A DNA stretch of 64,000 bases from NCBI GenBank assembly GCA_022701365.1, contig JAKUHH010000014.1, forward strand, positions 310,451-374,450, in the 5' to 3' direction. This document shows, in pieces, positions 23,452-34,118 of this stretch. The notes below the pieces were generated by a model. The model saw nothing but the letters and a program-made list of their open reading frames with translations. It was not told where the DNA came from and searched no databases. How positions within the stretch are numbered: position 1 is the first letter of the stretch; every line of letters starts with the position of its first letter. The translations under genes and the position numbers were made by a program. Origin of the DNA: Mycocentrospora acerina. Taxonomy: Eukaryota > Ascomycota > Dothideomycetes > Pleosporales.

Positions 23452-25817
23452 TCACATGCGGCCCTCCATAGCAGGGCTACCGTGCCGCTGATCCAGATGG
23501 TCGTAATTAAGCTCGAATTCTCTCTGTGCGCAAGTCAGTATTCCACTTTTTTTTTAACAACCAGTTTCGAGAAACGTACCCTCTCCCTTCTCCAATTCGT
23601 CACATCAAAGAACAGATACCACCCACGCTCCTCCTTGGGCGACAAACGAATCGGTGCTGGTAGATCCGGGTCCTTCATCATCCATTGCTGGAGCTTGATG
23701 TGCCACCGCCAGTCACGGTTGTAAAGCTCCTGTGCAGCAATCTCCTGTAGAATGTCGCGCGGAAATTGGTAGAAGATGGCGAGAAGCGTTTCGGCGGAGA
23801 AGCTGGTCATCTTGGTGTGCAGGTGCGGAACGTTGGTCACCGTGTAAGCGGCTGGTAATGTAAAATCCGGTGGTATCACTGGCTTGACGTTTGATTCTAC
23901 GAATGGCGATCCGAAGGTCGGATGCAGAGGCGAGTTACTATATTGTTAGCCTAGACTGGACAATCAAATGACTCGGACGCCTTACTCTGGCCGACTCAGA
24001 TCCAAACCTAGTACGGTGAGATCTTGGCCCATTGCGAGCGACGAGTAGTCGGGGCTTTCGAGAGGTATCATAGAGAGCAACCCTGGAAGTCCATATCGTT
24101 CCGACTCTGACATTTCTGCAAGCTTCTTGTGTAATGTTGTCTGTGTGTTCGGTGAGCCGGTTGGATCAGCGCCAAACGCCTGCTCGAATTGACTTCGCTG
24201 AGCTTGTTGCCCCACAGCCGCAAGATCGCCAGCACGCATCCCTAATTGGGGACCAAGGAAGGAAAGGCCGCCAGGAGTTTGTCCAGATCGCTGATTTCCC
24301 TAGAATTCGTGTCAGTTCCAACTCTAAACATGATGCAGTTGACATACTTCTGGTAGTGTTGGTGTCGCTCGTGCGTTATCAAATGGCGTCCGCGACACTA
24401 GCATCGTGAGTCAAAGTCGTTCTTAGTCACCTCGTGAGTACTCACCCGCACCAGGCAGGCCTCTTCCGCCTACTGTAGGATTTATCGTCCGCTCTGGTTG
24501 ACTATCAACTGGACTTGAAAGGCCGTTGCGTGTCTGTCCCAAACCCGGGAAAGCGCCCGCATTCGCATTCGCGCCGAAAGCCGCGGCATTTTGTATTAGC
24601 CCTGCTCTTCTATCCGGACCAATCTCTCCATTGGCGCCACCCAACGGTGGAAACTCCTCGATATTGCCCGTCTGTGGCTGAGCGCCGCCTGGCAATTGAC
24701 CTCCACCCGACAACTGTCCCACACCTGACTGCCCGCCAAATCGATAATCGTCACCAGCTACAGGGAACTGACTTTGCGCTGCATCCTCCAGCCCCTGGGT
24801 CTGTATTTGTTGAATTGTCGCTGGCACGGTCTGCCCTTGCGATGGCGCTTGTCCTTGCGGTCTTTGAATCGTCGAATGTTGCTGCTGCTGTTGTTGTTGC
24901 GCCTGTACTTGTGCCTGTTGCTGCTGCTGTTGTTGTTGTTGTTGTTGTTGCTGCTGCTGCTGCTGCTGTTGCGCCTGTTGTTGCGCCTGTTGTTGAGCTT
25001 GTTGTTGTTGAGCTTGTTGTTGTTGAGCCTGCTGTTGAGCTTGTTGTTGTTGGATTTGCTGCGCTTGTTGGGCTTGTTGGGCTTGCTGCTGCTGCTGTTG
25101 CGGTGTTCGTATATTGGGATTCGCCCACATTTGCTGCGCGGGGGTGTTTTGCTGAGCCTGAGGCGCGCCTGACAGCGATGGGAACTCCCTGTAGTCGCAA
25201 AAGTTCAGCCATGTATCCTCACAGTCTACAAAGCACGCAGAATCGCGCAGTCTCGTGGCCTTGCTAGCCCGTCGTCTCCTCCTTGCCATAGCGAACTGTG
25301 CAGTAGTGACTTACTCAAGGTTGAGCGACGTATGGGGTTGCGAGCTACCCATTGCTTGCGCAAAGCTCGACATGGCTCCGTTTGTTCGTGGTTGCGTGTT
25401 TGACAGCCCCGGCGCACCGCCCATTGGACCTCCGAACGCCCACTGAGACGCGTTGCCTACAGCATACACACGCTCTCGTCAGCAAGAGGTTTCCCAGCAG
25501 CTTGTCTGAGAGAGACTTCTTACCCATTTTGCCGTTCTGCAGGCGGTTCGTGCCTAGCGGGGTACCACGAGGGGGGTTTTGTTGCGATTGGAACATGTTG
25601 GAAGGAAGATTCCGCAGTGTTTGAGCGCCTGGTGCTGTGGAAAACACGTGTTAGTTTGCTTGACCGGAAAGCGCGATTGCAGGCAACAGCGACGTGGAAC
25701 AGAAAGCGTGGCAGCGACGCAGCTTCAAGCTGGCCAGTATTCGGTCGTGCGAGTACAAGATGCGGGACGGTGCAAGGGCTTCGAGAGGGACTAAGAGAAC
25801 AAACCTGGGCGATTCAT
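23452..25817 (-). CDS. NOT2: CCR4-NOT complex subunit NOT2
   Basis: Eight exons on the minus strand: 25817-25805, 25634-25524, 25456-25315, 25188-24446, 24397-24348, 24299-23986, 23937-23580 and 23523-23452. Together they give 600 aa, and every phase is consistent. NOT2 (Cdc36) is the scaffold partner of NOT1 and NOT3/5 in the cytoplasmic and nuclear CCR4-NOT deadenylase, which controls mRNA decay and transcription. The N-terminus starts MNRPAPGAQTLR and contains WAFGGPMGG and EEFPSLSGAPQ motifs. A long Gln-rich tract follows (about residues 100-190). The C-terminal NOT box has DNSPLHPTFGSPFVE, ERYGLPGLL and YNRDWRWH, ending NWRRERREFELNYDHLD. The 13-nt first exon was chosen because it supplies the only ATG in phase with exon 2. 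Introns 4-6 are only 48 nt each. Confidence 0.93.
24877..25110 (-). repeat. Polyglutamine-coding CAG/CAA array inside NOT2
   Basis: A run of CAA/CAG codons on the minus strand, interrupted by occasional Ala and one Val codon, encodes the Gln-rich linker of NOT2. It includes an uninterrupted block of about 17-18 Gln codons around 24,920-24,970. The antisense frames read as poly-Leu or poly-Val and are shadows. The array is likely length-polymorphic. Confidence 0.9.
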
Positions 25818-26545
25818 GCTGGGGATCTGTGTACAAACCTACAGTAAGCGTATTTCCCGTGATTTGGTTGCTGAGAGGGCGGTACAAATCGTGTCGCAAT
25901 CGTTGGTCCCTTGCGTGCACATGCGAGGTTGATGCGAGACAGCCAAGACGCCTGTCTGGTTGAGTGCTAGTAAACAGATCTGCGGGGGAGCGGGAGTTGG
26001 TGACCCGCAGGTAAGGCGAAGGGACACTTGGCTTTGAATTCACTCGACAAACAGCTACCCTCCTGACCGTGAGGTCCTTTCGATGCGCGTCATGATAATG
26101 TCACAATAGGTAGTAGGAAAGTGTTCAAGGCCGTGGACTCGTCATCATGAGTAGCGATCATTGGAGAGTTGGCATCAAACTCAGTCCAGACCGTCAGACT
26201 TGGGAGACATTCAGATAGATATGTATCCTGATTGCTAACTATGATACATGCATAAGACGTGATAGCCAGCTGGAAAGCGTGAAATCCATGTCCAAATTTT
26301 TGTCGCCGGATTGCACCAGCGGGCAGCTGAAGATGATCGTGGAAACCTGCCCACGAAATCATAGCAGCTTTCTTTTGTTTTGATGCAAACACCTACTCAA
26401 TCCACCGCAACGCAAACACCATAAACAAGCACAACACCAAAGTCCATTCCATGCATCCGTCCCAGCCAACCGCGCTAAATGATTACAAAAAGTTTTTTAG
26501 GATTTGAAAAGCAAGTTGGGCTTGGAAACCCCACTGCTAATAACA
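25818..26545. other. Intergenic region, NOT2 promoter and FarA-like 3' end
   Basis: No gene seen in about 730 bp between two minus-strand genes. Confidence 0.6.
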
Positions 26546-29500
26546 TTACGAAGGGCCTTGATGGAAGAGATGCGACACGTCAGCTTCGCCGTTGATACCG
26601 AAAAAATTGAACCTGAAGCATATTAGTTGACAAAGTTCCATCAAGTCCTTTAGGCGTGTAAACTCACCAGTCATCCACATTCAAACTCATCGGCACAATC
26701 GGATTACGCTGTCCGTTCGAACTGTTACTCCATGTATCATCTTGGGCGTCGTGCTGTTGTTGGTTTTGCGTCATCATCTCCATTTGTTGTTGCCACGCTT
26801 GCGGGTTGTTGTGGTCGATCCCAGACATGTTCATTCCTGGTTGCTGACCTCCCGGCATTGGCGGCTGAGACTGAATGTCGCCAGAAGTCTGTTGATGCAC
26901 TGGCATGTTCTGTGGTTGGCTCAATGCAGGATCTACGAGGTTATGCTGTTGTGGCGATACCTGGGGAAAGTTGATCTGAGTATCTGCAGGAAATAGCTGA
27001 TCTGGCTGGAAATTTTGCCAGACTTCTTGACTGATATTGGGCGTGTCGCGAGTAACCAGGAATAAGTCAGGCGGCGTTCCTGGGTAGGAATATGAAGGAT
27101 TAAAGGGCGTTGTTGGGCGTGTTCCTGACCGCGAAGGTCCCATGAAGGCATCGTGGTTTTGACGATTCATCTGTGGTGATCCGTTCGTCATCTGTGGCAT
27201 CGGTTGCTGTTGCGGTGGAGGTGGCAGTTCTCGAGATGGAGTAACTGCTGGAGTCTGTGGTCTAGATCGCTCATACGAGACCTGATGTGACGGATGACCG
27301 TTTGTGGTGGGGAAATTCAAATCCATCTCATCGAATTTGCGTTTTGGAGCTTCTTGGGTTGGCTTAGGTGCTGGTGGTGGACCGGCAGAATGTTTGTTCT
27401 TTTTGTGGTTCCTGCCGGCAGCCTTCTGGAGGCGCTCTTCGAGGTGCTTGTTGCCGAGAATCGACTCAAAAAGTGTATGCACCATTTTCGCAACAAGCCA
27501 CACCTTTGACACTTCTTTCAAGGCGTCCAAGCATATTTGTAATCGTTGCTCGGTTGCTGAAACAATCGACTTATTCGAAGACTTCATTTGGTATACGTGC
27601 ATGATGAGAGCAGAGAACAGGCTGTACACGATGAATGCAGGGGTATACCGAATTTCGTCGTGAGTTCGTAGATGCTCGATGATTGACGTGATCATAGCGG
27701 CAGCCTGGTATGCAATATTTCGCGATGGGTATGCGTGCTCTTCTCCTCCAAAAGCATCTAGATTCGTAGCCTTGGGTGAACCTGCTGGCGGCATGTGTGC
27801 TCGATGAAGAAGGCAAAGTGTAGTGCTGGATACGTCAGCAAAATCCCCGACTATGGCATCTGCAAACTCACTAGTAGTTGGCATGCAACAAAGCCGCCCA
27901 GAAGTGATGGCGTGTTCTATCCCACTGAACCTCTGGTGGGCAGTGTTGCAGCCAGTCCGCAAGAGCCATATCACTGTGGGTGAGATCTATAGCATTTGCC
28001 CTGCGATGTTTCGACGCCACCGAATATTGCTGAGAAAGCACTAGGCCCATGATCTCGCTCAACTTGACATAGTTGATGAAGAATTGAACGTGCACTGGAT
28101 CCGGTGGATATTCAGAGGGACGGTCGGATTCTTCGTCGATAAAGTCATCTTCGCATACCATCTCAACGTCCGAATCCTCTGGATCAATGGCGACCGGTCT
28201 GCCAAGTGCGACTGCTACAGACCGATCTCGACTGTACAGTGTCCACCAAATTCTTTTCCATAATCGCTTGTCTGACCGGTTCAGCTGCGAGCCCTCAACA
28301 CTACTATGGTCAGCAGGAGTTTAGCAAATGCCTAACCGTTACAATCCTACCTTCGATGCATACCCGACCCCTGAGCTACCACAATGGCGACCCTTGTCCA
28401 GTAGAAGACGTTCTTGGTGACGTCTAGACTTGTTAGCCACGCTTGCAGAAAACGTTTGTGAGCAACGAATTTACCTTCCGGTCCTTCCCAGTACCATCCC
28501 ATTAATATGAGTGCTTGGACAATTGTCACCCGATCATCTTCGAAGTTTGCATCATACAATGCTTTGGCACGCTTGTAGAAGGTCATAGCAGCAGGAGTAG
28601 TAGATCCGTTGGCGTCCATAAGCTGCGCATTGTTGCAGACGCGCGAGCCTGCAAGGAGAACAGCCTGGAGAAGCAGGAGCGATGGAGGACTCTTGGGGTC
28701 CCGGTAGTGACGCATGAAGCGAGTGCGGTTTATGACTGGCACAACTGGAGCCACCCACTTGAAAAAAGCCTCGACCAGCTCGTCACACAGAGCTCTTGGT
28801 GGGAGCAGGAATGCGCCTCTTTGGTGCAGGATCTCCACCTCCATGTTGTCCATCTCGTTGACGCGAGCTTTGGCACCCCGCACATTCTCGGGCAGCGGGT
28901 AGTGGACTACGTCGGTTGTTCCATAGCGATCGTGGACGAGCAATGATAGGTTGGAAGACTCGCCGAGGTAGGCGACGCGGCCTGCTTCCTTGATCGGGGC
29001 CCTCGCAAACTTTGGCTTCATAAACTGCACATATGTTCCATTGTGGGCGGCTTGCTGTGCCAGATAGGCATTGGAGACGTGCGTCGAGGGCGTGCCGTCC
29101 TCGGAGCCCTGGAAAAAAGTCGACTTCTCCCGCGGTTCAATCGAGGCGCTCGCCGGGGAGCGGTCGTCGCTGTCTCCTCTGTCACTGCGGTCGCCAATCA
29201 GCTCCAAGCCCGTTTGGCGGGCGCGGTGTGGGAGATACGTACCTGTCGACATCCTTGGTCCGTGTTGTCTGTGTCTTCTTTCGCTTGGGCGCGGGGATGC
29301 GACACTCGATGGAGAAGGCGGTGCAGTTGGTGCAGGGAACTATGGCATCATCAGGTCATGTGCCGGCGCGTGGACGGGGCGCGTTGGCCTACCTCCCAGG
29401 GATGCCGCGTCGCAGCGGACCTTTCGAGCGTGACAGGCTGGAGTTTGGTGGTTAGTATTCGTCTTCCAGGCGGGCGCCTCGGTGCCGAGGCAGTCGCGCG

Positions 29501-29957
29501 CACCAGCAACCGCGAGAAGTACCGCAGCACATGGTTTGCATGGCTCCACTGGGATGCGCAAAAAGGAAAGCCGACTCACTTTCGCATGCTCTGCTTGCGC
29601 GCTGGCGTCTAAACGACGGATGTCCCGGCGGCACCGACTGCGAACCTGGGGGCGGACTGCGTGTTGTGAGCCAGGCACTCTCCCTCCATCCTCCACGCTG
29701 CTCTGCGCGCACGGCACCTACGAGTCGTTGCCAGGCTGCGCGGCCAGCGGCGGCGGTGCGGCGGGCGCGACGTTGGCCATGAAGCTGTGCTCGCCCGCGG
29801 ACATGGTGTCGAGGCTCTCGGTTGCGTAGTCGTCGAGGTACAGGGTCGCGAATTGGCCGTGGTCGTGCCTGCTCGAGCTCGACTCGCCAAGGCCTGGACG
29901 GGCAGGCGCGAGTGGGGCGCCGGCATCGATCCGCACATGCATCTGCTGCTGTGCCAT
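26546..29957 (-). CDS. Zn2Cys6 transcription factor, FarA/CTF1 (cutinase/fatty-acid regulator) family
   Basis: Eight exons on the minus strand: 29957-29722, 29656-29580, 29437-29393, 29339-29243, 29184-28351, 28300-27872, 27825-26668 and 26612-26546. The protein is about 980 aa and all phases agree. Family members (CTF1 of Fusarium, FarA/FarB of Aspergillus) activate fatty-acid beta-oxidation and cutinase genes. The zinc cluster reads ACETCHARKVRCD followed by PCTNC, with cysteines at about 103, 106, 113, 122, 125 and 132. The fungal_trans domain includes DELVEAFFKWVAPVVPVINR, DVTKNVFYWTRVA, GSGMHRSVEGSQ and KRLWKRIWWTL. Helices with LTHSDMALADWL and RHHFWAALLHANYYTTL follow. A Gln/Pro-rich tail ends DDWFNFFGINGEA across the last intron. 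The ATG at 29957 is a guess; the frame stays open to about 30,164 and a further 5' exon is possible. FarA versus FarB/CTF1beta cannot be decided here. Confidence 0.85.
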
Positions 29958-30567
29958 TTGCTTTTGCTCTCTGCGCTGCGCTGCAATGGTCAGCACAAGG
30001 TCGCCTGTGCTCGTGCCTGTGCTTGTGACGAGGCCCTCGAGCTGCCGTCTCCTACTGCGCTGCCTGCCCATCCATGCTTCAAGTAGCCGCCGTCGCGTGA
30101 CATGCCAGCCAGGTAATAAGGACCTGCTTCCGCTGCATTCAAGCCATGGAGCCTGAGCATTCACCCTCTTCCGCCGCTCCCGTCATTGGCACGTCCCCTA
30201 TTGGCGGGACACGCTGATGGTTTCACCACACTGCACGTCGTACGCGGGCTGCCCCGGGTCGACTCGCCATGTCTCTACGCCATCATCCTGGTCGGGCGAG
30301 GATGGCTGCAGCGCCTGCACACATGAATAGGTCACAGGCAACGCGCTACAGAGAGGCCTAGTGTCATGGCACAATTCACATTTCACATGAAAGCGAGGCT
30401 CATGCTCCTCCAGCACCCTCTTCTCCCCGCTCACATCGCCATGGTCAAGCCCCCCAGAGTCAAGGCCCAAGTATTTGGAGCAGGAACAGCGGTTTCCATT
30501 CTAATGCCAGCCACAAAAGGCCATCAAAACTGGCTCGTCATATGATGCTCTATACGAAGCTGCACCC
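29958..30567. other. Intergenic region, FarA-like 5' leader and Nudix 3' end
   Basis: No separate gene seen. The frame of the FarA-like first exon remains open for about 200 nt upstream of the chosen ATG, so part of this may be coding or 5' UTR. Confidence 0.5.
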
Positions 30568-31250
30568 TCAAACCGCTAACGCTTCCCGTCGCAGCTTGAA
30601 CGCCTCCAGCTTGATACCTTTGTTCTGCGGCGAAATGTATGCCAACTTGACATTACCCACGACACCATTGACAATCTCTTCCTCAGACGCGAAGAGATGG
30701 GCTTGGTGCTCCGTGGGATCCAAGTGGAGGGCGTCCATGCTCTCCACTTCCATCTCGAAAATCGTCTTTAACCACCATGTCTCATGACCATTCCTGCTTT
30801 GCTCCGAAAACTTAACTTCACCTACTCGTCTCAAGATGCGTGTCGCTTTCAAGCCGGTTTCTTCCTTCAATTCTCGCACAGCGGCATGCAGGACCGATTC
30901 GTCTGTGTCATCGACTTTTCCTCCAGGAATTTCCTATACGTTGTGAGTATTGTTCAAATACGCCAAGCATGTCAGCATTGAACATGGGTGAGCGGTCAAG
31001 CGCTTCCACATGCATGAGACATCACACACTGTACCCCGCAGAGTTATTGGGATCGACCTACCCAGAGATTGGGGAACGCTCTCTCTTCCGCCGCTCGCTG
31101 GACAAGGAGCAGTTTGCCGTGCTTGTCAAATACGACTATGCCTGTACATAGCAAAGAGTATTTGGGACGCAGGCGCAAATACTCCTTCTCAGAGACTGCA
31201 TATTCCTGTAGGGACAAAGGATAGTCCAAGGAATTTGTTGAATTACTCAT
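30568..31250 (-). CDS. Nudix hydrolase domain protein
   Basis: Exons 31250-31062 and 30933-30568 are separated by a 128-nt intron (TGG|GTAGGT ... GTATAG), giving 184 aa. It is a single Nudix fold: an N-terminal strand YSLLCTGIVVFDKHGKLLLV, FPNLWEIPGGKVDD spanning the splice junction, and the Nudix box GGKVDDTDE...RELKEETG, the metal-binding helix that hydrolyses a nucleoside diphosphate linked to another moiety. The loop between the box Gly and the first Glu is one residue longer than the GX5E consensus, as I recall in many small fungal members. The substrate cannot be deduced. The start codon directly abuts a 27-bp minisatellite, which therefore forms the 5' leader or promoter. Confidence 0.88.
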
Positions 31251-31358
31251 GTTATCGAAGTAAATGAATGCGTTTGTGTTATCGAAGTAAACGAATATGT
31301 TTGTGTTATTGAAGTGAACGAATACGCTTGTGTTATCGAAGTAAATGAATGCGTTTAT
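31251..31358. repeat. 27-bp minisatellite, four copies, abutting the Nudix start codon
   Basis: Four tandem 27-bp units beginning GTTATCGAAGTAAATGAATG lie at 31251-31277, 31278-31304, 31305-31331 and 31332-31358. They differ at a few positions each. The array starts at the base next to the Nudix ATG, so it makes up its immediate upstream sequence. On the minus strand it is open in the Nudix frame (9 codons per unit), with a TAA just beyond it and no ATG inside. Confidence 0.97.
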
Positions 31359-31808
31359 GTTTTAGGTTTTCTGGGTTGCTGTAAGATACTGCTATTCTAA
31401 CATTGACCTTGTCGACTCATATGTACCAGACAGATTGTAGTTGCCTTGAGCGGTATCTAGTGCGGGCGCCTTCCATGTTCAGCTCCGAGTCATTTTAAAT
31501 AGTCGGCTAGAATTTCAAAGGCCTACCAAATATCCAGGCATCAGCGAATGCAGAACTTACACACGGTCTTTCTTCTCTGAAGATGGGAATCCTCAATAAG
31601 GTTGTTGATAGAGAGGAGGGCTGTGTGCACGTGGGGCTTGAGTTAGCGTGTGTCCATTTCGTTACAACATCTGACTACGCGCATCACGGCGTCACTGCCC
31701 ATCTCCGCCAATACCACCGAATCGCTTAACCTCATGCCTATTCAATCGAACGCGACAACCACACGTCTATAAATAAATAAAATCTATCGTATACAATCGC
31801 TCGCGACA
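31359..31808. promoter_or_regulatory. Divergent promoter region, Nudix / KEN-box protein
   Basis: This non-coding stretch lies between the divergent Nudix gene (-) and the 540-aa gene (+). Together with the minisatellite it forms their shared upstream region. I can assign no specific binding site. Confidence 0.5.
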
Positions 31809-33431
31809 ATGCCACGACCTCCGAGAGGTAAAATCGCGTCCACGACGGCACGTACCACACGAACCACACGCGTCGCGAAACAGCCCGCACCACCCAAACA
31901 AAGCGCAAAATCATCTGCTGCAACAGCTAAGAAAGCGAGCGCTGTGCTCAACACTTTCAGCGAGGACAGCGATGGGCTTGTTACAAGACCAAAGACGACG
32001 CGCCCAAAGAGGGGCATACCGTTGGAGAAGACGCCAGAACCTGTGGATGAAACAGACCTGGTTATGACGGGTGCGCTTCCAGCCGAGGAGAATATCCCTA
32101 CACCTTTGATTAAGAATCGTACACCTGCTCCCAATGCGAGGACGATGCGCGCTACAAGAGGCAGCACGAAAACATCCACAAAAAAGAGCTCGCCACTTGT
32201 GAGAGTGCCGACACAGACGCGCTCTTCTGGCAGTGCTGTGCAGGAAGATGCTGCTCATGGGGGGGAGAGCAGCGGTTTTGGCGACTTGACCTTCTCTTCT
32301 TTGGGCTCAGACTCGCCAGCACATGGTACGCGCCCGCCATCTGCTATCAAAGTCGGCGCGACGCCTGCACACGAAACTTCCATCCTTGCATTGACAAACT
32401 TCAAGAGACGAGCACGACAACCGAGTCTGCTGCGCATGGTGCAACAGACTACTGATGTCGAAGACAACGATGATGACACCCTCGACGATACAGATAATTT
32501 TGACTTTGACGATTTCGTTCCACACGACGAATCTACGCCACTCAATTTACGAAAGACTGCACCGGTGGATGAGGTGCGGAATGATAGTGGCACTCAAATC
32601 TCCAGCTCCGGTTCACGGGGCAAAAAGCGCAAGCTATCTCCTGTCATACAAGTGCCTCGCTCATCACCACCATGCAATCCGCCTTCTAGTTCAGAATTAG
32701 GATCGGTGAGATCACCATCTCCAAGTCTGCCGGATGTCACACCGTTGCGCACAGAAGTTGTAGCGCAAACGCAGGAGGACTCAGAGCCGCCGAGCGACAC
32801 GCTTGCGTCTCCAAAGTCCAGCAGTCCTGTCCGTGGAATTTCAGAAGCTGCCTCATCTCCAACACAGACACGCGCTGTTGGAAGAGGGAGGCAAGCCAGA
32901 AAAGCAACAAACTACAATGACGATTCTGAGGGTGAGGAGACGGAGACGCCAGTCAAAACGAAGAAGAGTGCAAAGGCAAAGGCACAGCAAAACATCTCTA
33001 CTGCACAGTTGAAGGGTCTTCTTCCTCGCCGGCGAATTCGCGCGCACCACGATCGCGATGAGTTTGACGTCGAGTCTTCAGACGTAGACATGGAAATGGA
33101 TCCGGAGCAAGACGAGCTGCAGATGCCCGCTCGGCGCAACCAACAACAGAAACCGACATCTCCCAAAGCTGCGAAGAAGACGGCTCGCGGGAAGAAGGCT
33201 ACAACCACTACAAAAACAGTGCAGAAGACAAGTAGAACGTATGGGCGACGGGTATCTGCAGACAAGGAGAATACGGCTCAAGAGAACGATGTGGAGGAGG
33301 CAGACGAGTCTACGATTGTTGAGCATTCGGCAAAACTGGCTGCTATTCGCAAGAAGTTTGAGGAGGTAGATGCGTTTGAGCTAGAATTTGAGACTGTCAA
33401 TGTGACGGCGAGCTCAAGTCCGTTTCGATGA
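31809..33431 (+). CDS. KEN-box, Ser/Lys-rich protein of unknown function (nuclear-type)
   Basis: Intronless, 540 aa. I do not recognise it with confidence. The N-terminus is strongly basic (MPRPPRGK, repeated TART/RTTR). The middle is low complexity, with SP/TP dipeptides typical of cyclin-dependent kinase sites and acidic runs (DVEDNDDDTLDDTDNFDFDD). Bipartite-looking basic clusters (RGKKRKLSP; KKTARGKK) suggest nuclear import. Near the end is SADKENTAQE, a canonical KEN box at about residues 486-488, a motif by which the anaphase-promoting complex recognises substrates. A predicted C-terminal helix (about 507-528) contains KLAAIRKKFEEVDAFELEFE, and the protein ends SSSPFR. The combination suggests a cell-cycle-regulated chromatin protein. 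A distant sororin-like role is speculative. Confidence 0.75.
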   Translation: MPRPPRGKIASTTARTTRTTRVAKQPAPPKQSAKSSAATAKKASAVLNTFSEDSDGLVTRPKTTRPKRGIPLEKTPEPVDETDLVMTGALPAEENIPTPLIKNRTPAPNARTMRATRGSTKTSTKKSSPLVRVPTQTRSSGSAVQEDAAHGGESSGFGDLTFSSLGSDSPAHGTRPPSAIKVGATPAHETSILALTNFKRRARQPSLLRMVQQTTDVEDNDDDTLDDTDNFDFDDFVPHDESTPLNLRKTAPVDEVRNDSGTQISSSGSRGKKRKLSPVIQVPRSSPPCNPPSSSELGSVRSPSPSLPDVTPLRTEVVAQTQEDSEPPSDTLASPKSSSPVRGISEAASSPTQTRAVGRGRQARKATNYNDDSEGEETETPVKTKKSAKAKAQQNISTAQLKGLLPRRRIRAHHDRDEFDVESSDVDMEMDPEQDELQMPARRNQQQKPTSPKAAKKTARGKKATTTTKTVQKTSRTYGRRVSADKENTAQENDVEEADESTIVEHSAKLAAIRKKFEEVDAFELEFETVNVTASSSPFR

Positions 33432-34118
33432 GTATCCAGCAGCGTTGTTTTAGGCAAAAAGGCGTTCATTTATGTATCAACGTGGGTGGCTCGGCGTGCT
33501 TGGATCGTGGGGCGCAACGATTGATGATGCTTGTGGGTTCTGTATGCGGTCATGGCGTTCTCCGGGCTGGTTGTGGCGGCTGCGGCCCTTGAAGACGGAA
33601 GATGGGAGCTCGTATAGTCGAATGCAGTCTGTATGCATGCCATTCGGCTCCATTTTGACAAATCCCCAGGTGTAGCCGGAACGGCTCGAGATGAAGAACA
33701 GACCCCGCGGGGACGGTCGTTATCTGGCCTTATCGGCAGCTGGCACCGAGACAGCGTTCTTGGGCAGAGTAAGGAATGCTCGGCTGTCTCCACTAGGTAC
33801 CATAAACAGACGGTAGTGAAACGAAACGAGGCTTTTCTGGAATTATGCTGTGAAGGATAGCTTGGCGTTACGTCTTGCCCACAGCCGCACCCCGGCCCGT
33901 GATGGATGGGTGAGTCGCGTTACGTATGTGGTACCATGGACGCTTCCCCAGACAGCTCTCCGACCATCCCCGACATGCTCATTCTCCGCGTACTTTGACG
34001 ATAGCCAGCCACCCATAATGTGCTAGCGACTCGATGCGATGCTGCGTCTCTCCGGCCACAACAATCACCTGACCTATGCAGCACCACCCCCTCCAACACC
34101 GCCCGGCGCTCGCAGGTC
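33432..34118. other. Intergenic region
   Basis: No gene seen. It holds the 3' end of the KEN-box gene and the promoter of the LysM gene. The LysM frame is open upstream to 34,020 but lacks an ATG before 34,119. Confidence 0.6.

Noticed and set aside
24515..25267. 250-codon plus-strand ORF rich in Val/Ala
   Set aside because: It is the antisense of the NOT2 polyglutamine array and its flanks.
31251..31358. CRISPR-like array
   Set aside because: The units are contiguous with no unique spacers and the genome is eukaryotic, so it is a minisatellite.
34020..34118. N-terminal extension of the LysM protein
   Set aside because: The open frame begins with GTG and no in-frame ATG precedes 34119.
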